Positions 1 through 7,641 are shown, numbered from the stretch's first letter. The stretch is 41,575 nt of DNA from HGM04593 sp045647745 (GCA_045647745.1 JAZRMQ010000045.1:1-41575); one strand, 5' to 3'. Notes: a model not told the origin generated them from the letters alone. Translations and numbers: made by a program.

Positions 1-10
1 TTCTGTGCAG

Positions 11-18
11 TATATTTG
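11..18 (+). promoter_or_regulatory. candidate -7 promoter element of galK
   Basis: TATATTTG fits the Bacteroidetes primary-sigma -7 element TAnnTTTG and lies 78 nt before the galK start. The matching -33 box would fall at or before the window edge and cannot be judged. Confidence 0.5.
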
Positions 19-96
19 TTGTTCTACGCATTGGTAGGTTCAAAGGTAAAGAAATAAATAACCTTATTATATTAACTATTTAATACTTATAAGATC

Positions 97-1251
97 ATGG
101 ATATAGAATTTGTAAGAAGCCGCTTTATCAAGCACTTCGACGGTACAACAGGTAGCATCTATGCATCTCCCGGCCGCATCAACCTCATTGGTGAGCACAC
201 CGACTACAATAATGGTTTTGTATTCCCCGGCGCTGTCAACAAGGGTATTATGGCCGAGATTAAGCCTAACGGCACAGACAAAGTTTGCGCTTACTCTATC
301 GACGAGAAGGACTATGTAGAGTTCGGCTTGAAGGAGGAGGATGCTCCACACGCATCTTGGGCAAAATACATCTTTGGTGTTTGCCGTGAGATGATTAAGC
401 GTGGCGTTGACGTAAAGGGCTTCAACACAGCATTTGCAGGTGATGTGCCCCTTGGTGCAGGTATGTCTTCTTCAGCAGCTCTTGAGAGCACATACGCATA
501 CGCATTGAACGATTTGTTCGGTGACAACAAAGTCGACAAGTTCGAGCTTGCAAAGGTTGGTCAGGCTACTGAGCACAACTATGTTGGTGTGAACTGCGGT
601 ATTATGGACCAGTTCGCGAGCGTATTCGGCAAGGCTGGTAGCCTCATCCGTCTCGATTGCCGCTCTTTGGAGTATCAGTATTTCCCATTCAAGCCACAGG
701 GTTACAAACTCGTTCTTTTGAACACTTGCGTTAAGCACGAGCTCGTAGGTTCACCCTACAACGAGCGTCGTTTGAGTTGCGAGCGCGTAGCTGAGGTTAT
801 CAAGGCTAAACATCCCGAGGTTGAGTCTTTGCGCGATGCAAGCTTTGAGCAGCTTGAGGAGGTTAAGGCAGAGTTGAAGCCCGAGGATTACAACCGCGCT
901 AAATATGTTATCGGTGAGGTTGTTCGCGTACTCGACGTTTGCGCGGCTCTTGAGGCTGGTGACTACGAGACTGTAGGTAAGAAGATGTATGAGACACACT
1001 TTGGCTTGAGCAAGGATTACGAGGTAAGCTGCGAGGAGCTCGACTACTTGGTAGACGTTGCTATCGACTGCGGCGTAACAGGTTCTCGTATGATGGGTGG
1101 CGGCTTCGGCGGTTGCACAATCAACCTTGTCAAGGAGGAGTTGTACGAAATCTTCATCGAGGAGGCTAAGAAGCGTTATCAAGAGAAATATGGTAAGCTT
1201 CCTAAGGTTTACGATGTTGTCATTGGCGACGGCTCACGCAAGATTTGCTAA
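97..1251 (+). CDS. galK: galactokinase
   Basis: GalK (GHMP kinase family, cytosolic) phosphorylates alpha-D-galactose to galactose-1-phosphate, the first committed Leloir step. The 384-residue product has the usual length and all family marks: the N-terminal galactokinase signature around residues 26-47 (GRINLIGEHTDYNNG), the GHMP ATP-binding glycine/serine loop PLGAGMSSSAALE near residue 120, and the C-terminal GGGFGGCTINLV motif. The ATG at 97 places the signature at its normal distance from the N-terminus. A strong hairpin terminator follows 29 nt after the stop, so transcription probably ends with this gene. The next gene to the right is an AT-rich orphan that looks unrelated. The usual galactose partners are not in the window, but a secreted GH2 beta-galactosidase at 34-38 kb could supply the substrate. 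Confidence 0.97.
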   Translation: MDIEFVRSRFIKHFDGTTGSIYASPGRINLIGEHTDYNNGFVFPGAVNKGIMAEIKPNGTDKVCAYSIDEKDYVEFGLKEEDAPHASWAKYIFGVCREMIKRGVDVKGFNTAFAGDVPLGAGMSSSAALESTYAYALNDLFGDNKVDKFELAKVGQATEHNYVGVNCGIMDQFASVFGKAGSLIRLDCRSLEYQYFPFKPQGYKLVLLNTCVKHELVGSPYNERRLSCERVAEVIKAKHPEVESLRDASFEQLEEVKAELKPEDYNRAKYVIGEVVRVLDVCAALEAGDYETVGKKMYETHFGLSKDYEVSCEELDYLVDVAIDCGVTGSRMMGGGFGGCTINLVKEELYEIFIEEAKKRYQEKYGKLPKVYDVVIGDGSRKIC

Positions 1252-1263
1252 TTGCAAGCAGCA

Positions 1264-1361
1264 AAATAAATTCATAAAAAGCGCAACCTCTTGGTTGCGC
1301 TTTTTATGTAGCTATAGAGTATTTTTTGCTCTACTCTATTGACAAGAGATATATTATTTAC
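1264..1361 (+). repeat. 98-bp direct repeat, copy 1 (galK terminator region)
   Basis: Aligns without gaps to 2003-2100 with about six mismatches (roughly 94% identity). It covers the galK terminator and ends in a TTGACA-containing stretch. After 1361 this copy runs into the promoter of the 1438 gene, while copy 2 runs into the tex fragment. Confidence 0.9.
1276..1305. terminator. bidirectional terminator after galK
   Basis: Stem GCGCAACC / GGTTGCGC (1281-1288, 1293-1300) with a TCTT loop, preceded by five A and followed by five T. It lies inside the 98-bp direct repeat that recurs at 2003-2100. Confidence 0.9.
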
Positions 1362-1393
1362 TATATTAGCAAAAATCTTATTGTGTATTTTTG
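1339..1393 (+). promoter_or_regulatory. candidate promoter of the 1438 gene
   Basis: TTGACA (1339-1344), a 17-nt spacer, then TATATT (1362-1367); further down TATTTTTG (1386-1393) fits the Bacteroidetes -7 consensus. The whole stretch resembles the region upstream of the 2979 gene (2862-2948), including the same 17-nt spacing. Which element is used cannot be read from sequence. Confidence 0.45.
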
Positions 1394-1437
1394 TAGCAAT
1401 TCAGCAACCTTGCTCTTTGTAATTACATTTAGTTTAT

Positions 1438-1968
1438 ATGAAAAAAGGAATTTTTATATTTTGCAATTTGGCAATAGCCATTCTTGTATTAACATCTAGC
1501 AGTTACACTTTTACACCACAAAGTAATGAAGATGAAAAGCTATCTCCATTTGTAGGAACTTGGGATTGGGAAAAAGACGATCCTCAATGGCAAGATTTCA
1601 CAATTTGGATTGGTGCAAGAAATGACTCGCTGCTTTTTGGCATTGGCGGCGTTTTCTATGGAGGGCGAAAAATACAAATGCCTGAATGGGATAATAAAAG
1701 GGATATGATAGCTATGATTAAAGCTAAAACACCTCTCAAAAATATTCTCAAAAGTAAAATCAGTGAGGCTCACTCAAACTTTTATTTTAATCCTGAAAAA
1801 AACAATGTTTACAACAACGTTTCATTTAAGTTGATTAATGATAGTACAATGTTATTTATTCTTAACGACAATAAAGGATATTGGCCTGACACCGCAATTA
1901 TGAAACGCCGTGATAGGATTAACAACAAATTCTCATACAAAGAAGATTATTATTTGTATAAAAAATAA
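1438..1968 (+). CDS. secreted protein of unknown function (176 aa)
   Basis: I do not recognise a named family. The start MKKGIFIFCNLAIAILVL reads as a Sec signal peptide. No cysteine sits at a clear lipobox position, so a periplasmic or exported soluble protein is likelier than a lipoprotein. The mature part opens with a short acidic stretch and then PFVGTWDWEKDD, which recalls the first strand of small lipocalin-like or calycin-like proteins of Bacteroidetes; the rest alternates polar and aromatic residues as a beta-rich domain would. The gene is much richer in A and T than galK and tex. It sits alone between two copies of a 98-bp repeat, one in front and one behind, and its upstream region resembles that of the 2979 cassette. 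That suggests a horizontally acquired single-gene cassette. It could be an orphan immunity-type protein, but nothing in the sequence proves this. Confidence 0.75.
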   Translation: MKKGIFIFCNLAIAILVLTSSSYTFTPQSNEDEKLSPFVGTWDWEKDDPQWQDFTIWIGARNDSLLFGIGGVFYGGRKIQMPEWDNKRDMIAMIKAKTPLKNILKSKISEAHSNFYFNPEKNNVYNNVSFKLINDSTMLFILNDNKGYWPDTAIMKRRDRINNKFSYKEDYYLYKK

Positions 1969-2002
1969 TCCGTTACATTCTATTAAAAGACATTAACTAT
2001 AT

Positions 2003-2100
2003 AAATAAATTCATAAAAAGCGCAGCCTCTTGGTTGCGCTTTTTATGTAGCTATAAAGAATCTTTTGCTCTACTCTATTGACAAGAGAAATATTGTTTAC
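2003..2100 (+). repeat. 98-bp direct repeat, copy 2
   Basis: Second copy of 1264-1361 and again a terminator hairpin (GCGCAGCC / GGTTGCGC, 2020-2039, one G-T pair) with A and T runs. It keeps the TTGACA (2078-2083), but at 2101 the sequence switches to the tex 3' end, so the TATATT element of copy 1 is missing. It probably represents the ancestral galK-tex junction. Confidence 0.9.
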
Positions 2101-2103
2101 AAG

Positions 2104-2737
2104 AGCTTTACAGCCCGCGCATTGACAATGAAATTCTGCGGCGTTTCAAATCAACCTCAACAACCTTCACCATCACTTGCTGACCAAGCTTGACAACATC
2201 ACCGGGTGAAGATACAAATTTGTCGGCAAGTTGCGAGATGTGCACAAGGCCATCCTGATGAACACCAATATTTACAAAAGCGCCAAAGGCTGTTATATTG
2301 GAAACAAGACCGGGCAACAGCATTCCCACACGCAAATCCTCAATCTCGTGGATATTTGGGTCAAAAGAAAATGCCTTCGCTTGCTCGCGCGGGTCGAGCC
2401 CGCGCTTATTAAGAGCATCCATAATATCGGTAAGCGTGGGCAAACCAACCTTATCGGTCACATAACGTTGAAGCTCAATATTTTTGCGTATATCGGCATC
2501 TATAATAAATTGCTCGAGCGACACACCTGCGTCTTTTGCCATTTTAGCGACAACGCTGTACGACTCGGGGTGAACGGCAGTGCTGTCGAGGGGATTATCA
2601 CCGCTCAACACTCGCAAAAAGCCTGCAGCCTGTTCAAAAGCCTTGTTGCCAAGGCGCGGAACATTCAATAACTCCTTACGACTGCGAAAATCGCCATTCA
2701 CCGCACGATATTTAACAATATTTTCGGCGAGCACCGG
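2104..2737 (-). pseudogene. duplicated 3' fragment of tex
   Basis: This segment aligns without gaps to the 3' end of the intact tex gene (5271-5904) and encodes the same helix-hairpin-helix and C-terminal S1 RNA-binding parts, with about 11 amino-acid differences in some 208 residues. The frame is still open from the breakpoint to the stop at 2108-2110, but the upstream two thirds of Tex, including the helix-turn-helix and YqgF-like domains, are gone. Upstream of the breakpoint the frame continues to a TTG codon at 2782, adding a hydrophobic run (LYKRLIILFLFCVV) that looks like a signal peptide by chance. I see no ATG or promoter, so I call it a pseudogene. The differences from the intact copy are mostly conservative, which fits either a copy from a related strain or divergence after duplication. 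Confidence 0.88.
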
Positions 2738-2978
2738 TACCACACAAAAAAGGAATAATATTATTAGACGTTTGTAAAGCAAGAAATTTCTTTACCGCAC
2801 AATCCCAAAAGTTCTTGTTTACTTGTGGGGGCTTTTTGCTTACAAAACTTTATCCCCAAAAGTATTGACAAAGGCTCATTCGTTTGCTATATTAGCAGAA
2901 AAAAACTCATTGTGTAATTTCATAGCAATTTAGCAACTTTACTTGTTGCAACAGCATATAACTTTGTAGTAAAAAGCT
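2738..2978. promoter_or_regulatory. intergenic region with candidate promoter of the 2979 cassette
   Basis: AT-rich 241-bp gap. It carries TTGACA (2865-2870), a 17-nt spacer, TATATT (2888-2893), and closer to the gene TAACTTTG (2959-2966), a consensus Bacteroidetes -7 element 13 nt before the ATG that would give a very short leader. Positions 2862-2948 resemble 1336-1419. I see no gene in it. Confidence 0.45.
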
Positions 2979-4124
2979 ATGAAAGAGGAATACACCGAGT
3001 TTTTTCACGGCAATCAACAGGAGATTGAAAATGAGAAACAGAAAAAACGCGAATTGATGTCATATTTTCCTAAAACATTAGGAACTATCGACGAAACAAA
3101 ATATGTGCTTTGGGATGACAACAAACATAGTTTAGTAAATCCATTTGAGAACAAAGAACAAGAAAACTTTAAAGCTACGAGATTAAGCACATCAAACAAA
3201 GAAAACGAACAAGTACCTACTACTTTTGAAAATAGTACAGAGAATTGTACGCTTTTAAAACCAGAGAAAGAAAAAGACAAAACTATTACCCCAAAATCAG
3301 CATTTAATTATAGCCTCACAGAGACCACAAATACCCCTTTCAACACTCACTCCCTGCACGAGGAGCCTAAAATGAATTACGGGAACAAACCATACACATC
3401 TGATATTGAAAATGATAGTTTAGGATTGACAAAGGGGTATCTTGAAGACTTTGCAGATTCTTTGAAAACAAAAAATGCAAACTACAATACAACCAATCTA
3501 GCAAAATCTAATAAAGAACCGGGGTTATATGGAAAAAGACCGAAAAAGGACTATACCGAAGATTTGAATAAACTAAAACAAGAGCTACCACCAATAGTAT
3601 TAAGTATATTAAACAATTCAGAAACAGAGATTATAGTGCTTGATAATTTACATTCGATTGATAAAGAAGGAAATATTACCCCACGATTTGGAAGATACTA
3701 TGCAAACAAAAACAAAATATATTTAGATAGTAAAAAAGTTGATGAACGTACATTATTCTCAGAAGCAGTCCACGCCATACAAGATTATTTAGGAATGACA
3801 GGTTCTGGTAATTCCAATTTAGAATTTCAGGAGCACGTAATTAAAGATTTATATTATAGTCAAAAATTACGAAAAGAATTCGGTAAAGATAGTTATTATG
3901 AACATACAGCTTCTACAGATAATGACTATGTATTTTTAATAGAATCGATTATTGATAAAAACGGAGTTTTGGATTTGAATAAATTCTTGATAGGCATCAA
4001 CAATTATATTAATAGTTTTCAAAAAGAATATGCTCCAAGCAATTCCTACCAAACACCAGCAGTGAAAGACTACATTTATAATTGGATAAAATTATTGCAA
4101 ACATTCGGTATTGAATATAAATGA
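2979..4124 (+). CDS. accessory protein with degenerate zincin-like C-terminal domain (381 aa)
   Basis: No family recognised with certainty. There is no signal peptide or membrane segment. Residues 1-200 are charged, rich in N, K, E, T and S, and look mostly disordered. From about residue 205 a folded-looking domain follows: strand-like IIVLDNLHSI, then GRYYANKNKIYLD, then the helix TLFSEAVHAIQDYLGMTG and, shortly after, NLEFQEHVIKDL. Spacing and hydrophobic pattern resemble the HExxH helix and downstream glutamate of zincin-like metallopeptidase domains seen at the C-termini of polymorphic toxins, but the first histidine is replaced by serine (SEAVH), so zinc binding is doubtful. The next gene starts 7 nt downstream and is secreted; the pair lies between a tex fragment and intact tex. 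An effector-like protein with a partner is a reasonable inference, not a demonstration. Very AT-rich. Confidence 0.6.
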   Translation: MKEEYTEFFHGNQQEIENEKQKKRELMSYFPKTLGTIDETKYVLWDDNKHSLVNPFENKEQENFKATRLSTSNKENEQVPTTFENSTENCTLLKPEKEKDKTITPKSAFNYSLTETTNTPFNTHSLHEEPKMNYGNKPYTSDIENDSLGLTKGYLEDFADSLKTKNANYNTTNLAKSNKEPGLYGKRPKKDYTEDLNKLKQELPPIVLSILNNSETEIIVLDNLHSIDKEGNITPRFGRYYANKNKIYLDSKKVDERTLFSEAVHAIQDYLGMTGSGNSNLEFQEHVIKDLYYSQKLRKEFGKDSYYEHTASTDNDYVFLIESIIDKNGVLDLNKFLIGINNYINSFQKEYAPSNSYQTPAVKDYIYNWIKLLQTFGIEYK

Positions 4125-4131
4125 CAGTTTT

Positions 4132-5157
4132 ATGAAACAATTTATTATAACACTTATTATTGCTTGCGTACAGACATTCTGTTATGCAGCAACTGAGAAC
4201 AACCCAGATAGTACAAAAGTTGAACATCAGATATTTGGCAACGATACGTTGGTTGTCGAAAAAGTAGGATATATGTTCGTATCAGGCATTAAGCAATATA
4301 TAGAAGATATGCCCACAAATTATAAAAATGCGGATTATGATGTCATTCAGTATGGAGGTTATGAATATATGAAAAAAAATGCAGCCGCAATAACAAAAGA
4401 CATTCTTGAGGGTTATGGGAGAGCACGTTGTAAGGAGATGTTTGAGTTATCTTCGAACGCTGAAAAAAACCTTAATTTGTTAGTTCGTATAAGAGTTAAC
4501 CTCAAAGGTGTTATTGCTTGCGTTAAGTTTATGTATCCCGATTCATACGCTCCTTTTATGAGATATGAGGATATAAAACGCAATACCGAAATAATTTTAA
4601 GCAGGCCTCCGCTCCAATATCCATACTTGAACGAATATGGCATAGAGCTCTCCCCTTGGATTACTTGTTCTATCAACTCCAGAGTTCTGCAGAGATTTTT
4701 GGAAAAGTGTGTAGACTTTGAATACAATGAAGAAACTATACATTTTGACGTAAATATGGATACAACTGTTATTGCATACATAAAAGAACAATATAATGAC
4801 TCTACAAAACCCGATGGCAAATTCTATTCAACAGAATTCGACGCTATTATCAACAAATATCTTCAAGACAAAGATGTGATGGCAGCTATAGACTCTGTGC
4901 AGAATAATGTTTTAGTTCAATTAAAACGTGTTGAATTTACAAAAGGTAATAATATAACAGTTCGACTTGACATTAACGAAACAGGAGAAATTATACGATG
5001 CAATTTCGTTTTTCCATTAGACTATAGTGATAAAATCCGCCCTGAGGATATTTATAGGATAACAAAAAAGATTAAGGAGAGTGTTAAATTCACACCTCCG
5101 GGAGAATACGCCCGCGATGGCATAAGCATTGATATACAGGTAAACAAATTAAACTAG
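4132..5157 (+). CDS. secreted two-repeat protein, partner of the 2979 gene (341 aa)
   Basis: Function unknown. I choose the ATG at 4132 rather than 4111: it avoids overlapping the preceding gene and begins directly with a signal peptide (MKQFIITLIIACVQTFCYA), so the protein is probably periplasmic or exported. The mature chain contains two similar halves. Around residues 120-165, VRIRVNLKGVIACVKFMYP is followed by RYEDIKRNTEIILSRPPL; near the end, TVRLDINETGEIIRCNFVFP is followed by RPEDIYRITKKIKESVKFTPP. The strand-turn-strand-helix pattern (V-x-G-x-I-x-C, then a helix, then P) resembles the C-terminal fold of TonB-like proteins, though I would not name it such. It forms an operon with the 2979 gene (7-nt gap) and ends before a long palindromic terminator. 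A role as cognate immunity or delivery partner is inference from position. Confidence 0.7.
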   Translation: MKQFIITLIIACVQTFCYAATENNPDSTKVEHQIFGNDTLVVEKVGYMFVSGIKQYIEDMPTNYKNADYDVIQYGGYEYMKKNAAAITKDILEGYGRARCKEMFELSSNAEKNLNLLVRIRVNLKGVIACVKFMYPDSYAPFMRYEDIKRNTEIILSRPPLQYPYLNEYGIELSPWITCSINSRVLQRFLEKCVDFEYNEETIHFDVNMDTTVIAYIKEQYNDSTKPDGKFYSTEFDAIINKYLQDKDVMAAIDSVQNNVLVQLKRVEFTKGNNITVRLDINETGEIIRCNFVFPLDYSDKIRPEDIYRITKKIKESVKFTPPGEYARDGISIDIQVNKLN

Positions 5158-5216
5158 AATGGCGCTATGGGGCGAAAAGATATCAAGAAATACAAAATAG
5201 CGTCATAATAGGATTA

Positions 5217-5262
5217 TTATATTACCAATGGGCAATCAGTTGATTGCCCATTGGTAATATAA
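5217..5262. terminator. long perfect palindrome, likely bidirectional terminator
   Basis: Arms of 22 nt (5217-5238 and 5241-5262) pair perfectly around a 2-nt centre; the core reads ACCAATGGGCAATCA and its complement. It sits between the convergent 4132 gene and tex. T runs are short, so its strength comes from the stem. Confidence 0.8.
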
Positions 5263-5270
5263 ATTTAGCA

Positions 5271-5904
5271 AGCTTTACACTCCGCGCATTGACAAAGATA
5301 TTCTGCGACGTTTCAAATCGACCTCGATAACCTTTACCATCACCTGCTGACCAAGCTTGACAACATCACCGGGTGAAGCTACAAATTTGTCGGCAAGCTG
5401 CGAGATGTGCACAAGGCCATCCTGATGAACACCAATATTTACAAAAGCACCAAAGGCTGTTATATTGGAAACAAGACCGGGCAACAGCATTCCCACACGC
5501 AAATCCTCAATCTCGTGGATACAAGGATCGAAAGAAAATGCCTTTGCTTGCTCGCGCGGGTCGAGCCCGCGCTTATTAAGAGCATCCATAATGTCGGCAA
5601 GAGTGGGCAAGCCCACCTTGTCGGTCACATAGCGTTGTAGTTCAACCTTTTTACGCAGGTCAGCATCGGCAATAAACTGCTCGAGCGACACGCCTGCGTC
5701 TTTTGCCATTTTAGCCACAATATTGTACGATTCGGGGTGAACGGCAGTGCTGTCGAGGGGATTATCACCGCTCAACACTCGCAAAAAGCCTGCAGCTTGT
5801 TCAAAGGCTTTGTTGCCAAGGCGCGGAACATTCAGTAACTCCTTACGACTGCGAAAATCGCCATTCACAGCACGATATTTTACAATATTTTCGGCAAGCA
5901 CCGG
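5271..5904 (-). repeat. 634-bp direct repeat, copy within intact tex
   Basis: The 3' end of the intact tex gene, duplicated without gaps at 2104-2737. Together the copies flank the 2979-5157 cassette as a direct repeat. Confidence 0.9.
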
Positions 5905-7386
5905 ACCAAGGCCCGAAATGTGAGTAAGAATCTGTTTTGTTGCAGTGTTCACATTAACACCCACCTTATTTACACAACTCTCTACAACCACGTCAAGGCG
6001 CTCTTTCAGTTTGCTTTGGTCTACACTATGCTGATACTGCCCAACTCCAATGGAACGGGGTTCAATCTTCACCAACTCGGACAACGGGTCTATCAGACGA
6101 CGACCTATCGACACAGCTCCGCGAACGGTAACGTCCTCATCCGGAAACTCCTCACGCGCCACAGCCGACGCAGAATAGACCGATGCGCCATCTTCGTTAA
6201 CCGAAAATATCTCGGCCGAAAGACCCAGACGACGGATAAAATCCTCGGTCTCGCGGCCGGCAGTGCCGTTACCAATAGCAAAAGCCTCTATTGAATAATC
6301 ATTTACAAGAGAGGTTATTGTGTGCGATGCAGCCTCGCGGTCGTTCTGCGGCGGATGGGGGTAAATAACCGTGTGGCGAATGAGATTTCCTTGCGAATCA
6401 AGCACCACGACCTTGCAGCCGGTGCGAAATCCGGGGTCAATGGCCAACACTCGCTTTTGGCCAAGAGGTGACGACATTAGCAACTGACGTAAATTCTCGG
6501 CAAAAACAGCTATTGCCTCGTCGTCGGCGCGTTGTTTGGCGTTGTTGCGTGTCTCATTCTCAATTGATGGCGCAAGAAGGCGCTTATAGCCATCGGCAAC
6601 CGCAACCTCCATAAATTCGCGAGCAGGAGAAAAGCGCTTCACAAATTGACGACAGAGGCGGTCGACAGCCTCTTCGGCATCAACAGTTATCGACATTCTC
6701 AAAAAGCCCTCATCCTCGCCACGCATTATGGCAAGCAAGCGATGCGAAGAGATACGGGCCACACTCTCTTGCCAATCATAATAATCGGAATATTTTATAC
6801 CATCGCCCTCTTTGCCTTTGACAACCTTTGACGAGAGCACGCCGGCACGAGCAAAGAGGCGACGTACGGTGTTACGCGCTTGCTCATCCTCGGACACACG
6901 CTCGGCGATAATATCACAAGCACCAGCAATAGCATCATCAGCCGTTGGCACATCGGCACAGACAAAAGCACGCGCTTTACCCCTTACATCGTTACATTGC
7001 TGTTGTTGGATAATATCGGCAAGCGGCTCAAGTCCACGCTCTTTTGCTATTGTAGCACGTGTTCGACGCTTGGGACGATAAGGGAGGTATATATCTTCGA
7101 GCTCCACAGCATCAAAGCAGTTGTCAATGCGCTGTTTGAGCTCGGGGGTCAGCTTGCCCTGCTCCTCAATGGTTGCAATGATTGTCTCCTTGCGCTGCAC
7201 AATAGCTTTAAGCTTTTCGTACATATCCTTTATATTGCCTATTGCCACCTCGTCCATTGAACCCGTGACCTCTTTGCGGTAACGGGCAATAAAAGGAACA
7301 GTTGCACCATCATCGAGCAGATTGATTGTATTCTTCACCTTCTCTGGGGCGAAGCCCAACTCCTTTGATATAATTTTTACAAGCAT
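5275..7386 (-). CDS. tex: Tex-family S1 RNA-binding transcription accessory protein
   Basis: Tex is a cytosolic nucleic-acid-binding protein associated with the transcription machinery. The 703-residue product has the family order: N-terminal helical/HTH region, YqgF-like RNase H fold around residues 315-450 (LAIDPGFRTGCKVVVLD), tandem helix-hairpin-helix segments (ISGLGPVLAENIVKYR), and a C-terminal S1 domain (VSNITAFGAFVNIGVHQDG). I place the start at the ATG at 7386 (MLVKIISKELGF). A longer reading to 7419 exists but would overlap the likely promoter: TATCTTCG on the minus strand at 7406-7413 is 20 nt upstream of this ATG. The gene is intact although its 3' third is duplicated at 2104-2737. 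It converges on the accessory cassette and is separated from it by a palindromic terminator. Confidence 0.95.
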   Translation of the reverse strand: MLVKIISKELGFAPEKVKNTINLLDDGATVPFIARYRKEVTGSMDEVAIGNIKDMYEKLKAIVQRKETIIATIEEQGKLTPELKQRIDNCFDAVELEDIYLPYRPKRRTRATIAKERGLEPLADIIQQQQCNDVRGKARAFVCADVPTADDAIAGACDIIAERVSEDEQARNTVRRLFARAGVLSSKVVKGKEGDGIKYSDYYDWQESVARISSHRLLAIMRGEDEGFLRMSITVDAEEAVDRLCRQFVKRFSPAREFMEVAVADGYKRLLAPSIENETRNNAKQRADDEAIAVFAENLRQLLMSSPLGQKRVLAIDPGFRTGCKVVVLDSQGNLIRHTVIYPHPPQNDREAASHTITSLVNDYSIEAFAIGNGTAGRETEDFIRRLGLSAEIFSVNEDGASVYSASAVAREEFPDEDVTVRGAVSIGRRLIDPLSELVKIEPRSIGVGQYQHSVDQSKLKERLDVVVESCVNKVGVNVNTATKQILTHISGLGPVLAENIVKYRAVNGDFRSRKELLNVPRLGNKAFEQAAGFLRVLSGDNPLDSTAVHPESYNIVAKMAKDAGVSLEQFIADADLRKKVELQRYVTDKVGLPTLADIMDALNKRGLDPREQAKAFSFDPCIHEIEDLRVGMLLPGLVSNITAFGAFVNIGVHQDGLVHISQLADKFVASPGDVVKLGQQVMVKVIEVDLKRRRISLSMRGV

Positions 7387-7405
7387 AATAACCTTTATTT
7401 TGTAG

Positions 7406-7413
7406 CGAAGATA
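7406..7413 (-). promoter_or_regulatory. -7 promoter element of tex
   Basis: TATCTTCG on the minus strand, a common form of the Bacteroidetes -7 element. Its position supports the tex start at 7386. Confidence 0.55.
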
Positions 7414-7530
7414 ATACAAAGGAGGCTTAAAACACTCAAAAAACCTTTATAAATCTTAAGTTCATAAAATAATTTATAAACAGCAGGAAATTCATCATTG
7501 AAATATGTTCCACATTCAAACAAAAAATAC

Positions 7531-7538
7531 TATTTTTG
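7531..7538 (+). promoter_or_regulatory. -7 promoter element of tkt
   Basis: TATTTTTG matches TAnnTTTG. Being 104 nt upstream of the ATG at 7642, it argues against the longer in-frame start at 7498. Confidence 0.5.
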
Positions 7539-7641
7539 TAACAAATTACGGTGGGGAGTATTTTATCAATTAAAAAAGAGCCTCAAAGCCGTGAAAATCA
7601 TAAAAAAAGCAAATAAAAACCTACTAACGATAATAAAAGAT

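Noticed and set aside
76..351. Open frame on the minus strand over the start of galK
   Set aside because: It overlaps a clear galactokinase gene in the opposite direction and resembles no protein; a coding shadow.
2206..2671. Plus-strand frames across the tex fragment, recurring at 5373-5640
   Set aside because: The same frames appear in both copies only because the DNA is duplicated; they are antisense shadows of tex.
2979..4124. Active zinc metallopeptidase
   Set aside because: The first histidine of HExxH is serine (SEAVH), so catalytic activity cannot be claimed; kept only as zincin-like.
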